Source: Neoarius graeffei (Eukaryota > Chordata > Actinopteri > Siluriformes > Ariidae). From it: a stretch of 64,000 nucleotides of DNA. The DNA is taken from positions 10,476,051-10,540,050 of the forward strand of contig NC_083570.1 of the NCBI RefSeq assembly GCF_027579695.1, written 5' to 3'. The translations under genes and the position numbers were made by a program. Shown one piece after another: positions 1 through 10,346 of this stretch (positions within the stretch are counted from its first letter, which is position 1; each line of letters starts with the position of its first letter). Below the pieces are notes generated by a model. It ran no database searches. It saw nothing but the letters and a program-made list of their open reading frames with translations, and was not told the origin of the DNA.

Positions 1-650
1 GTGTGTGTGGCATGGGCAGCTTACACATCTGGAAAGACCCCATCAATGCTGAAAGGTATATCCAGGTTCTAGAGCAACATATGCTCCCATCCAGACGACG
101 TCTCTTTCAGGGAAGACCTTGCATTTTCCAACATGACAATGCCAAACCACATACTGCATCAATTACAGCATCATGGCTGCGTAGAAGAAGGGTCTGGGTA
201 CTGAACTGGCCAGCCTGCAGTCCAGATCTTTCACCCATAGAAAACATTTGGCGCATCATAAAACGGAAGATATGACAAAAAAGACCTAAGACAGTTGAGC
301 AACTAGAATCCTACATTAGACAAGAATGGGTTAACATTCCTATCCCTAAACTTGAGCAACTTGTCTCCCCAGTCCCCAGATGTTTACAGACTGTTGTAAA
401 GAGAAAAGGGGATGTCTCACAGTGGTAAACATGGCCTTGTCCCAACTTTTTTGAGATGTGTTGTTGTCATGAAATTTAAAATCACCTAATTTTTCTCTTT
501 AAATGATACATTTTCTCAGTTTAAACATTTGATATGTCATCTATGTTCTATTCTGAATAAAATATGGAATTTTGAAACTTCCACATCATTGCATTCCGTT
601 TTTATTTACAATTTGTACTTTGTCCCAACTTTTTTGGAATCAGGGTTGTA
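1..650 (+). mobile_element. Tc1/mariner-type transposon, 3' part
   Basis: This is the 3' part of a Tc1-like DNA transposon that enters from the left edge. It holds the C-terminal part of a transposase followed by about 220 bases of AT-rich 3' non-coding sequence. The right end contains the phrase tttgtcccaacttttttgga and closes on a TA dinucleotide at 649-650, as expected for an element that duplicates TA. The sequence beyond the TA reads as part of a THAP-domain exon, so the element appears to have inserted into that exon. The left end lies outside the window. Confidence 0.85.
3..428 (+). pseudogene. Tc1-like transposase, C-terminal part with one in-frame stop
   Basis: The translation shows the second half of the Tc1 DDE catalytic domain: FQHDNAKPHTA carries the second catalytic Asp and SPDLSPIENIWRIIKRKI carries the terminal acidic residue of the triad. 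A TGA at 273-275 interrupts the frame, which then stays open to a TAA at 426-428 and ends in KRKGDVSQW, a typical Tc1 transposase C-terminus. The first catalytic Asp and the DNA-binding part lie left of the window. The in-frame stop makes activity unlikely. Confidence 0.85.
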
Positions 651-868
651 AGTTTTTTTGCATTCCCCAAGGACCTGAAGCTGAGGAAAGTGTGGGCTCA
701 CCTGTGCATGCGCAGTAGGCTTCGCGCATGCGCAGTAGGCTTGGTAGGACAAATCCAAGAGGTAGGATAACTTTACAGAACACCTGTTGAAAAAACTTTG
801 CACCTACTGTTTCCCACAAACTGTGTTCGGACCATTTCACTGAGGATTCTTTCAACATTAATACTCAG
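651..868 (+). pseudogene. THAP zinc-finger exon, second half, disrupted
   Basis: Starting next to the Tc1 end, the plus strand reads VSFFAFPKDLKLRKVWAHL, the pattern that follows the first cysteine pair in a THAP (C2CH) zinc finger, and later CSDHFTEDSF, the CxxH pair of the same finger. A tandem repeat of about 20 bp (gcatgcgcagtaggcttcgc then gcatgcgcagtaggcttgg, near 707-746) breaks the frame between these halves, and one TGA lies in the final frame. The exon ends in CAG before gtactg at 869, a plausible splice donor. The first cysteine pair would lie left of the Tc1 insertion. THAP proteins are DNA-binding factors or P-element relatives; which one this was cannot be told. Confidence 0.6.
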
Positions 869-2015
869 GTACTGAGCGATATTAATTCATGAAACATGAA
901 ACAGGAAGTATAAGGATGAGAAAAAAAAACAGTTTAAATCAGGAAACTGCGCACATTTGTGCCAGGCTGCATGAAATGTTACATTTGTTTTTTCCTCCCC
1001 CCAATTCGGTGTTATTGTGTGAAAAGCATTTTCAGTATATTTATCATTACTTTATTCTCAACTTCTCCTTGAATGTGAAATGTTTGTATGAAGGAAACCG
1101 CTTTAGTGAAGAAGAGATTTTCACCACGTGAAGGATTTTTAAATATAAAGTTAAATGTTTTGGTGTTTTTCACTTTGAAATAAGCCGGCAGATTGCTAAC
1201 TTTTACCTCACTGTAAGTAATGTGTATTTTAATCATAATGATCACAAAATAAACACAATACATGATGGAAATAAAGACTGGATGGAAAATGTGTGGTGTG
1301 TGAAAGGTGTTCATGTCTCACGGGGTCTGATGATTTAAAATGGTGACTTTTAAAACTTTCTTTGTCTCCACCTAGTGGCTGTTGAAAAGATTGCTCCAGG
1401 GGTTGTAAGATAAGTTCATGGCTCTGCTTCCTAACAGAGTTGTGCTTCAACCTTTACATTCTATTTGTATAATTCTTAATAGAATTTTAAAAGATTTTCT
1501 TTAGATTCTAGATTTATTTTACTTTACTGAAGTGTATTACAGTAAAAGGGAAAAGCTGCAGCTTATTTTTTCCTTTATTTGCCTTCCTTCTTTCTTTTGT
1601 TTTTCTTGTTCTTTCTTTGTTTACAGAATGCAGATTTTATGTAAATTAGGTAAAATTTGAAGTTTCTGGAATGCCCGGGGAAAAATAAAAGCTTTTAAGG
1701 GGAAAGTAGAAGCCTGTTTATATGTTTAAAACAAATATCAGATAAAATATATGAAATTGATATTCAAATACTTTCTATAACATTATTCAGTGCTTATACG
1801 TTAGTTTACAATTTTGTGGATGGGCTGTACGCAACACAGATTAAAAAAATGAAAGTACAACTATAAACTACAATTACACATACATATAGAAACTTACAGA
1901 CGTGTAAACAGACATTACAAAAATATATGCAGCTGTTCTACATTAAACTGAAGCACAGAACGGGATTTGTCGCCCCCTGTGGAGGTTTATGGAACTACAG
2001 CACGCTTGTATTTCC
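869..2015. other. AT-rich stretch without a recognised gene
   Basis: I see no supported coding region, RNA gene or repeat here. The longest open frames (889-1131 and 1012-1314) have no recognisable domain and low-complexity composition. The 3' end lies upstream of cfap206 exon 1 and may hold promoter sequence. Confidence 0.5.
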
Positions 2016-2029
2016 GTCTCCATGGAAAC
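2016..2029 (+). promoter_or_regulatory. X-box (RFX binding site) upstream of cfap206
   Basis: The 14-mer GTCTCCATGGAAAC fits the X-box consensus (RYYNYY, 1-3 bases, RRNRAC) at both half-sites with a 2-base spacer. It lies 136 bases upstream of the ATG of a first exon that matches a cilium gene. RFX factors control many ciliary genes through such promoter X-boxes. The match is seen directly; binding is inferred. Confidence 0.6.
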
Positions 2030-2164
2030 CAGCGTGGCGTTGCTACTGTCTGAGAGTAAACAGTCCACAGTGCAGGCGTTTGATAATTTATCGTTTATTA
2101 GAGCAAAAATAATATTTAATAAGTTTTAGTATAAGTGAGTGTGTGAGGTGTAATAATCTGCAGC

Positions 2165-2272
2165 ATGTCCCGAGCTCAGGCTGAGAGTGTGATTAAGAAT
2201 ATAATCCGGGAAATAACAGAGCGGTGCTGCAGGCGGGGCCCAGCTGTGTCTGAGACCCTCACTGCCTTCATG
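2165..2272 (+). CDS. cfap206: cfap206 (cilia and flagella associated protein 206), first coding exon
   Basis: The exon encodes 36 residues beginning MSRAQAESVIKNIIREI and ending SETLTAFM. From memory of the vertebrate family, CFAP206 (C6orf165) starts with a closely similar stretch containing QAESVI, SIIREI and VSETL-AFMV. The exon stops at ATG before gtgagt (2273-2278), a strong splice donor. CFAP206 is an axonemal protein that helps dock the radial spoke RS2 and the c1b projection in motile cilia. An upstream X-box agrees with this role. I could not find exon 2 in the window, so the gene may continue beyond the repeats to the right or be split here. The frame stays open past 2272 only because the intron begins with a stop-free minisatellite. 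Confidence 0.65.
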
Positions 2273-2280
2273 GTGAGTCG

Positions 2281-3640
2281 CACATCCCTCCACCTTCATC
2301 CCTCCATCTTCATCCCTCCATCTTCTTCCCTCCACTTTCATCTCTCCATCTTCTTCCCTTCACTTTCATTCCTCCACCTTCATCCCTCCATCTTCTTCCC
2401 TCCACTTTCATCCCTCCATCTTCATCCCTCCACTTTTATCCCTCCACCTTCATCCCTCCACTTTTATCCCTCCACCTTCATCCCTCCATCTTCATCCCTC
2501 CACCTTCATCCCTCCACTTTCATCTCTCCACCTTCATCCCTCCATCTTCATCCCTCCACTTTCATCCCTCCATGTTCATCCCTCCACTTTCATCCCTCCA
2601 TCTTCAACCCTCCACTTTCATCCCTCCATCTTCATCCCTCCACTTTTATCCCTCCACTTTCATCCCTCCACCTTCATCCCTCCACTTTCATCCCTCCACC
2701 TTCATCCCTCCACTTTCATCTCTCCACCTTCATCCCTCCATCTTCATCCCTCCACCTTCATCCCTCCACTTTCATCCCTCCACCTTCATCCCTCCACTTT
2801 TATCCCTCCACTTTCATCTATCCATCTTCATCCCTCCACTTTCATCCCTCCATCTTCATACATCCACTTTCATCCCTCCATCTTCATCCCTCCACTTTCA
2901 TCCCTCCATCTTCATCCCTCCACTTTTATCCCTCCATCTTCATCCCTCCACTTTTATCCCTCCATCTTCATCCCTCCACTTTCATCTCTCCATCTTCATC
3001 CCTCCACTTTTATCCCTCCATGTTCATCCCTCCATCTTCTTCCCTTCACTTTCATCCCTCCATCCTCCCTCCAATTTCATCCCTCCATCTTCATCCCTTC
3101 ATTTTCATCCCTCCATCTTCATCCCTCCACCTTCATCCCTCCATCTTCATCCCTCCACTTTCATCCCTCCACTTTCATCCCTCCACTTTTATCCCTCCAT
3201 CTTCATCCCTCCACTTTTATCCCTCCGTCTTCATCCCTCCACTTTCATCTCTCCACTTTCCTCCCTCCACTTTCATCCCTCCATCTTCATCCCTCCACTT
3301 TTATCCCTCCATGTTCATCCCTCCACTTTCATCCCTCCATGTTCATCCCTCCACTTTCATCCCTCCACTTTCATCCCTCCATCTTCATCCCTCCACTTTT
3401 ATCCCTCCATGTTCATCCCTCCACTTTCATCCCTCCATGTTCATCCCTCCATGTTCATCCCTCCACTTTCATCCCTCCATCTTCATCCCTCCACTTTTAT
3501 CCCTCCATGTTCATCCCTCCACTTTCATCCCTCCATCTTCTTCCCTTCACTTTCATCCCTCCATCCTCCCTCCAATTTCATCCCTCCATCTTCATCCCTT
3601 CATTTTCATCCCTCCATCTTCATCCCTCCACTCTTCATCC
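2281..3640. repeat. Minisatellite, 14-bp unit (about 97 copies)
   Basis: A long tandem array of the unit ttcatccctccacc/t (14 bp, with c/t/g variants such as tccatctt, tccacttt and tccatgtt). Because 14 is not a multiple of three and the unit has no stop on this strand, all three plus frames stay open for hundreds of codons, giving artificial Ser/Pro/His/Phe-rich peptides. A longer segment including cttcttcccttcac, the variant catcctccctccaa and ccttcattttc occurs twice, near 3030-3118 and 3531-3620, offset by about 501 bp, so the array also grew by block duplication. It sits in the first intron of cfap206. Confidence 0.95.
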
Positions 3641-3777
3641 AGGGTTTCCCATACATAGACCATTGTGTGGTGCAGCGCCACACAATGGATTCCTAGCGCC
3701 ACATAATCAGACTCGCGATATTAAAAAAAAAATTCCGTTGCGTATCGTTCCGTTCATTCATAGTGCTCTTTCTTCTC

Positions 3778-3818
3778 GTTCGCACGCGCGCGTGCACACG
3801 CACACACACACACACAGA
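3778..3818. repeat. Alternating purine-pyrimidine tract (CG then CA repeats)
   Basis: A short run of cgcacgcgcgcgtgcaca followed by CA repeats. It is a simple microsatellite with potential for left-handed DNA; no further function is visible. Confidence 0.8.
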
Positions 3819-3861
3819 GAGACGGAGAGGCGTGTACACAGGCCTGCCGTTGCGCATATAC

Positions 3862-3985
3862 CCGGTGTCACGGTCTGATCGTGCGCTGGTATAAATTTAC
3901 CATGCGCATGCGCAGACAGATTTTTTTTTTCCCGGTCAACTTCCGGGAAGTCTAGACTGGTGGTAAATTCAGACTGTGACACCGG
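3862..3985 (+). mobile_element. Short inverted-repeat element (MITE-like)
   Basis: The segment begins ccggtgtcacggtctg and ends cagactgtgacaccgg, so its ends form a terminal inverted repeat of about 16 bases. Inside are gtaaat/attta inverted motifs and cttccgggaagtc. A second, end-truncated copy in the opposite orientation lies at 51933-52027. No clear target duplication is visible and no protein is encoded, so I call it a non-autonomous element without assigning a superfamily. Confidence 0.6.
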
Positions 3986-4405
3986 CCTTATTGCATTATC
4001 CCGTTTATCCCGCTTCAGCATTCATGCAAGTTATTAATAATGGCTTGACATTCACCATAAATAAGGATTTCCCACTAGCCTAAATAAAATGATGTTATAC
4101 TCGCGGGGATGCCTAGTTGATGCTATCGGAAGCATAAAATCTGAATATTTTAAGAAACAATGTGGTAGTTGAGAGAAGCTACTGTAGGATGCCCATAGGC
4201 TAATAATAACTTCGTATTTATTTGACTCTTATAATTTTATTGACTCTCAATGTTTGCTGCTTTAACTCAGATGAGTATTGAAAAGTTTTTTCTGAATTGC
4301 GAGCGGGATTTCTCAGTTATGAATAGGGTAAGCACATAGAAATTCAGTATTCCTTTGTATATTTTTTGATGTAATGGAAATTGTTAGTGCTTTGATGATG
4401 AAGAA
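3986..4405. other. No recognised feature
   Basis: AT-rich sequence between the short inverted-repeat element and the 3' end of an L2 LINE. I see no coding potential or repeat. Confidence 0.4.
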
Positions 4406-4812
4406 AATGTCAAATCAAATCAAGTTTATTTGTATAGCGCTTTTAACAATAAACATTGTCGCAAAGCAGCTTTACAGAATTTGAATGACTTAAAACATGA
4501 GCTAATTTTATCCCTAATCTATCCCCAATGAGCAAGCCTGTGGCGACGGTGGCAAGGAAAAACTCCCTCAGACGACATGAGGAAGAAACCTCGAGAGGAA
4601 CCAGACTCAAAAGGGAACCCATACTCATTTGGGCAACAACAGACAGCCTGACTATAATATTAACAGTTTTAACAGGTATAACCCTCAACTGTCCTCATGG
4701 GGCCGTCCTTCACAGGAGCGGTGCGATAAAACTCCGACCAGACACAGGGCACCAGGATGGATCACGCAGGTCCGAGGGGCAGAAGAGGCCAGCATCTCAA
4801 TCCCAGGATCAA

Positions 4813-5270
4813 CATGTAACTCAGAGGGACAGATTGGGGGGGGGAGAGAAAGAAAACACAGGTTGTTAGGTATGCCCTAAAAATGACAAGTATTAAATCT
4901 GTGTGGTAGGCTTGCAGAGACGAGAGTCTTTACATCAGGCATAGCACACAACAATGGCATGTTAATATGGTAAAAAAATATATCATGACCTGCTCTGGCT
5001 GGATGCTTGATTGGGTGATGGGAGCACACTCCTCAGCAATGATGAGATGCAGATGGGACCCTTAGGGCTGGCCAAGACAATTCAGTTACATTTCACCGGG
5101 TCTGGGACATGCGACAGAATGTCTGACGGCCGATTCCCTGCAGGCTATGATAGCCAGTCGAGGTCTCCACCCTCTCCACCAAAAGATTTCCTGTTGACTC
5201 CATGTAACTCAGAGGGACAGATTTGGGGTGGGGGGGGAGGGAAAGAAAACACAGGTTGTTAGGTATGCCC
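4813..5270 (-). repeat. Direct repeat inside the L2 3' UTR
   Basis: A segment containing gtaactcagagggacagatt, a G-run and aagaaaacacaggttgttag followed by gtatgccc occurs at about 4815-4874 and again at about 5202-5270. The copies are about 390 bases apart and nearly identical. This is an internal duplication of L2 3' UTR sequence. Confidence 0.75.
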
Positions 5271-5543
5271 AATGTCACCTGAATAAGTAGGAGCAGTATA
5301 CATATTGCACCGAGTACAAGCAGGGACTCCGGCAACTAACTATGACAGCATAACTAAAAGGAGAGAGCCAGAAGGTAACACAGGCATGAGGGAGCCCCGG
5401 GACATAAAGCAGCAGCCACTACACCGTCAACAAACTCAAGTGAGCAAGCAAGTGGGGACTGACAGCATCCATACATCCCAGTATACCAAAACACTCTATG
5501 TCTGAGGACCCTCCAGATCTACTCCTTTACCTCATAAACACCA

Positions 5544-8500
5544 TTAACAAAAGGCTTGACTAAACAGATATGTTTTCAGCCTAGACTTAAATGCTGAGAC
5601 TGTGTCTAATTCCCGAACATTACTTGGAAGGCTGTTCCATAACTGTGGGGCTTTGTAAGAAAAGGCTCTGCCCCCTGATGTAGCCTTCACTTTACGAGGT
5701 ACCAGCAGATAGCCTGCACCTTTTGATCTAAGTAGGCGTGGCGGGTCATAGAGGAGCAGAAGTTCACTCAGGTACTGTGGTGCGAGACCATTTAGTGCTT
5801 TAAAGGTCAATAGTAGTATTTTATAATCAATACGAAATTTGATTGGGAGCCAATGCAGTGTGGATAAGACAGGTGTGATGTGGTCATATTTTCTAGTTCT
5901 AGTAAGGACTCTTGCTGCTGCATTTTGAACTAACTGGAGCTTGTTTATGCACTTATTGGAACATCCAGACAGTAAGGCATTACAATAATCCAACCTGGAG
6001 GTAACGAAAGCATGGACTAGTTTTTCTGCATCATGCAATGACATTAAATTTCTTATCTTTGCAATATTTCTGAGATGAAAGAAAGCTATCCGGGTGATGT
6101 TATCAGTGTGAGTTTTGAATGAAAGACTGGGGTCAATAATCACTCCGAGGTCTTTTACTGCTGCACGTGAAGAAACAGAAAGGCCATCCAGAGTCACTGT
6201 GTAATCAGAAAACTTACTTCTAGCTGTATGTGGTCCTAGCACAAGTACTTCAGTCTCATCAGAGTTAAGCAGAAGGAAATTAATAAGCATCCAGTGTCTA
6301 ATGTCCTTAACACATTCCTCAATTCTATTTAGCTGGTGTCTCTCATCAGGTTTTGCAGAGACATACAACTGTGTGTCATCAGCATAACAGTGGAAACTAA
6401 TACAATGTTTACGAATAATATCGCCCAGAGGTAACATATATAGAGAAAAAAGCAGTGGACCCAAGACAGAACCTTGTGGAACACCAAACTTTACCTCGGT
6501 ACGTCTAGAAATATTACCATTTATATCAACATACTGATAACGATCAGTTAGCTAAGACCTGAGCCAGGAGAGGGCCATTCCCTTAACTCCCACAACATTT
6601 TCTAGTCTATCCAGAAGAATGGAATGATCAATGGTATCAAATGCTGCACTAAGGTCAAGCAACACAAGTAGCGAGACACAGCCCTGATCAGACGCCAACA
6701 GTAGGTCGTTTACTACTTTAAGCAGTGCTGTCTCTGTGCTATGATGAGGTCTAAATCCTGACTGATACATTTCATGGATGTTATTCCTATGTAAATATGA
6801 GCATAACTGCTGTGCCACAGCTTTTTCAAGGATCTTGGAGATAAAGGGGAGGTTTGATATTGGCCGATAATTGGACAGCTGACAGGGATCAAGGTCAGGT
6901 TTTTTAATCAGGGGTTTGATAACTGCTAGTTTAAAGGATTTGGGTACATAGCCAATCATAAGAGAAGAGTTTATTATTTTTAGAAGCGGTTCAATTACTC
7001 CAGGCATTATCTGTTTGAATAGACGTGTAGGTAAGGGATCTAGTACGCAAGTTGAGGCTTTTGATGTAGAGATTCATCTCATCTCATTATCTCTAGCCGC
7101 TTTATCCTTCTACAGGGTCGCAGGCAAGCTGGAGCCTATCCCAGCTGACTACGGGCGAAAGGCGGGGTACACCCTGGACAAGTCGCCAGGTCATCACAGG
7201 GCTGACACATAGACACAGACAACCATTCACACTCACATTCACACCTACGGTCAATTTAGAGTCACCAGTTAACCTAACCTGCATGTCTTTGGACTGTGGG
7301 GGAAACCGGAGCACCCGGAGGAAACCCACGCAGACACGGGGAGAACATGCAAACTCCACACAGAAAGGCCCTCGCCGGCACCGGGGCTCGAACCTAGGAC
7401 CTTCTTGCTGTGAGGCGACAGCGCTAACCACTACACCACCGTGCCACCCCTGATGTAGAGATTAATGAAAGTAATTCAGTTTCTTTAAGGGGAGTAAAAC
7501 ATTCTAACTGATGATCTGATACAGTTATATAGTTAACTACAAGGTCACTATCATTGTCTGACCTTAAATTAGTAGTTCGAATTTTTTGTCGGATATTCTC
7601 AATTTTGTCATTAAAAAAATTCATGAAGTCGTTGCTACTACATACTGCAGGTGTGCATGTGTCAATAGTGGACTTATTCCTGGTTAATTTTGCTACAGTA
7701 TTAAATAGGAATCTAGGATTATTTTTGTTATCTTCTATTAGGGAGGAGAAATATGTTGATCTCGCAGCACTAAGAGCTTTTCTATACTTCAGGAAGCTCT
7801 CCTTCCATGCTAATTTGAACACTACCAATTTTGTTTGACGCCATTTACGTTCCAATTTTCAAGTGGTCTGTTTTAATGTGCGAGTGTCATCATTATACCA
7901 GGGTGCTAATTTTTTGTCTCTGACCATTTTCCTTTTAAGAGGGGCTACATTATCTAAAGTATGGCGGAATGTTGACTCTAAGCATTCAGTTGCCTGATCA
8001 AGTTCTGCAGGGGCTGACAGTGACCCAATCAAAGTTGACAACTCTGGGAGAACATTTATAAAGCTCTGTGCAGTAGTTGACGTGAAAGTACGTTTAATAC
8101 AGTAGCGTGGTGAGGTGCATATATTATTACTCAGACATAGCTTGAATGAGATGAGATAATGATCTGAGATAACTTCAGACTGTGGAAGTATGACTATATT
8201 GTCTACGTTTAATCTGAATGTTACTATTAGATCAAGAGTGTGACCACCATTATGGGTCGGTCCTATGACATTCTGCTTAATCCCTACTGAATCTAAGATG
8301 GACACAAACACTGTTTTTAAAGGGTCTTCTGGGTTATCGAAGTGAATATTAAAATCTCCGACAACTAAAGCTTTGTCTAAGGAAATAACCAGATCTGAGA
8401 TAAAATCTGCAAATTCAGAAAGAAACTCAGAATATGTCCCCGGGGGCCTGTAAATAATAAGCAATGAAATTAACTGGGTAGACTTATTTTTCGAGGCTAC

Positions 8501-8911
8501 ATACATTATATGAGTATGAAGAACTTCAAATGTATTAAATTTATAACCAGGTTTGTGTGTTACACCTAGATAATTGTTATAAATAACCGCAACGCCTCCT
8601 CCTCTGCCAGTTAGACGAGGCTGGTGTATATAACTGTATCCAGGAGGACTCGCTTCATTTAATGTTATATATTAATTTGGCTTAATCCATGTTTCAGTTA
8701 AACAAAGTACATTAAACTCCTGATCAGTAATGAGTTCATTAACCATTAGCGCTTTAGAAGTAAGAGATCTAATATTTAATAGCCCCACCTTTAGATCAAA
8801 GGTGCTGGCAGCAGCTGTACAGTCAGTATGATCTAATTTTATATTGATTAGGTTACTGGAACAAACTCTCTGAAAATTTCTACCTTTTTGTTGAGCTTGG
8901 GGAATAGACAC
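5544..8911 (-). pseudogene. L2 ORF2 (endonuclease and reverse transcriptase), broken
   Basis: Read on the minus strand from about 8911. The N-terminal part shows VGLLNIRSLTSK, LCLTETWI, VVGDFNIHF and SDHYLISF, motifs of the APE-type endonuclease. The middle part resembles the L2 linker (LAPWYNDDTR). The reverse transcriptase shows [25 protein letters not shown], and the catalytic YADDTQLYV. The C-terminus ends [14 protein letters not shown]. In-frame stops lie near 8672, 7857 and 6552, and a SINE splits the frame at 7075-7450. Apart from these the protein is complete over about 1,000 residues, so the copy is fairly young but inactive as read. Confidence 0.9.
7075..7450 (-). mobile_element. 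tRNA-headed SINE, minus strand, inserted in L2 ORF2
   Basis: Read on the minus strand it begins ggcggcacggtggtgtagtg (A-box-like) with ggttcgagccc (B-box-like) and ends in gagatgagatga repeats. It is flanked by a perfect 13-bp target duplication, tgatgtagagatt, at 7062-7074 and 7451-7463. The tRNA-like head is a Pol III promoter remnant, not a tRNA gene: the sequence has no complete cloverleaf and continues into a tail of about 300 bases. Four more copies lie in this window. Confidence 0.9.
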
Positions 8912-9007
8912 AGTCTCGATGTAGTGGACCCTGAGTGACGACTCTGTGCAGCTAGCAGACAGTCGGTTTAGCCTGTTCGTCTGCTCCCTGGCCTTGGCTC
9001 TGGATTG

Positions 9008-9922
9008 TCAGAAATTAACTAGGCCTGTCCTGAGACTATGACCTATGCTGCAGGAAATGAGAGCAGCACCTTCCCGAGTGGGATGGATACCGTCCCGCCC
9101 TAACAGGCCACCAGTGCCCTCAAAATTAGCCCAATTATCTATAAAGCCCACACTGTTTACAGAGCACCACCTGGACAGCCAGCAGTTCAGCGACCATAAC
9201 CTGCTGTAAGCTACATCGCCACGCCGCATTGGGATGGGGCCAGAGCATACTACAGCATCGGACATCGCCTTCGCTAATTTAAACACCTCTACAAAGTTAC
9301 TCTTAGTAACCTCAGACTGACAAAGGCGTATATCATTAGCTCCTGCATGGATAACTATCTTTGAGAACCTGTGCTTGCCTAGGACCCTAAGATTACCTGC
9401 TATGTCCGGCACCCTGGCTCCCGGTATACACCTAACTAAAGCTGCTGGTGCCCCTAAAGGCTGAGCTAATTTCACATGCCGTATGATAGAGTCCCCTATA
9501 ACCAGAGCTCTTTCAGGTTTCTCAGCGGGTGCACCACTAAGGAGAGCAAACCTGTTCGGCACGTGACGCAGAGAGGAGTGGCGCTCCTGTGGGCGAGCCT
9601 CAGTGGTAGCTTTGGCTCTATGCTTATGCCGCCGAGCCGTCACCCATTTGCCCCGCTGTAAGGGCTCTAATGCCGGAGTTGGGGGATTATTAACTCCACC
9701 TAGGGCATCCAGACTTTCCCCTACAGAAACTACACTGTTCTCATGCTCACTAACCTTCTCTAAAGCCTGGACATGCTCTTCTAGCACTGCAATCTTCTCC
9801 GTCAGAGAGCTAACTAATCTGCACTTATCACAAATAAAGCTAATAAAGCTATCGCTAGCGACGGAGGAAGAATGACTAAACATCCTGCACTCAGCACACT
9901 GAACAGGCTGAAGGTGTGCCAT
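9008..9922 (-). CDS. L2 ORF1: zinc-finger and SGNH-esterase protein
   Basis: An intact frame of about 304 residues starting at ATG 9922-9920 (MAHLQPVQCAEC); an earlier in-frame ATG at 9937 is possible but falls in the leader. Order of parts: a CxxC...CxxC motif (CAEC...CDKC, about residues 9-38) resembling the PHD-like finger of CR1/L2 ORF1 proteins; a coiled coil with leucine heptads (LTEKIAVLEEHVQALEKV, about 43-60); then an SGNH/GDSL esterase with GDSIIRH, HAGANDIRL and GRDGIHPTREG, matching the nucleophile, the oxyanion block and the Asp-His block. The frame is fully open, unlike ORF2. ORF1 proteins of this clade bind RNA and are thought to act in the retrotransposition particle; the role of the esterase is unsettled. 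Confidence 0.85.
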   Translation of the reverse strand: MAHLQPVQCAECRMFSHSSSVASDSFISFICDKCRLVSSLTEKIAVLEEHVQALEKVSEHENSVVSVGESLDALGGVNNPPTPALEPLQRGKWVTARRHKHRAKATTEARPQERHSSLRHVPNRFALLSGAPAEKPERALVIGDSIIRHVKLAQPLGAPAALVRCIPGARVPDIAGNLRVLGKHRFSKIVIHAGANDIRLCQSEVTKSNFVEVFKLAKAMSDAVVCSGPIPMRRGDVAYSRLWSLNCWLSRWCSVNSVGFIDNWANFEGTGGLLGRDGIHPTREGAALISCSIGHSLRTGLVNF

Positions 9923-10250
9923 GATGAAAAGATTCACGTACCTTAAACGAAGATCTGTTTATATTAAAGCAGATCCGATGTGGATGGCCTCCGCTTGTGG
10001 TCTTTACACAGGAGAAGAGAAAAAGAAAGCTTCCGGTCTCGGCGTTCTTCCGAAAAAAGAAAGAGAGAAAGAAAAAAAACGGAAAAAGGAAAGCGACAGT
10101 ATAATAAAAATGAAGAGGATACTGGAAATTTATTTGTAGAAAAAAGTTAAAAAAGGATTAGTAATTAACGCCAGCACTCGCGGGAAAAAAGGACTCAGCG
10201 CAAACAACTCAGGAACCAGGAAGTGCGTAAACCAGGAAGTTACCCAATTC

Positions 10251-10331
10251 CTGTCTCTCGTTTTGGCTTCATTGACAGTTTGTTTCACTCCTTCTTCTGC
10301 ACATGCATCCGTAAGTGCCTGCATTCTGACA
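10251..10331 (+). repeat. 5' LTR remnant of the chromovirus
   Basis: These 81 bases (ctgtctctcgttttggcttc to ttctgaca) match 15102-15182. The upstream part of the LTR is missing, with L2 leader-type sequence to the left, so the 5' end was truncated. Confidence 0.85.
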
Positions 10332-10346
10332 GGATACTTCACCACC

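Larger units (their letters stand above)
4406..10190 (-). mobile_element. L2-clade LINE, nearly complete, minus strand
   Basis: Reading the minus strand: a 5' leader of about 270 bases, ORF1 with esterase domain (9922-9008), ORF2 with endonuclease and reverse transcriptase (about 8911 to 5544), then a 3' UTR of about 1.1 kb. The 3' end at about 4409 carries the L2-type tail (aagctgctttgc, gcgctatacaaataaac) followed by short ttgat repeats. ORF2 holds a few in-frame stops and is interrupted by a SINE at 7075-7450. The right boundary is set by the end of the purine-rich leader and is approximate. Confidence 0.85.

Noticed and set aside
2165-3878. Three overlapping long open frames rich in Ser, Pro, His and Phe
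   Set aside because: They come from the 14-bp minisatellite, which has no stop in any plus frame. Only the first 108 bases of the first one are a real exon.
2273-10250. Further cfap206 exons
   Set aside because: I looked for short exons with splice borders and the family's second-exon pattern but found none; the region is minisatellite and L2.
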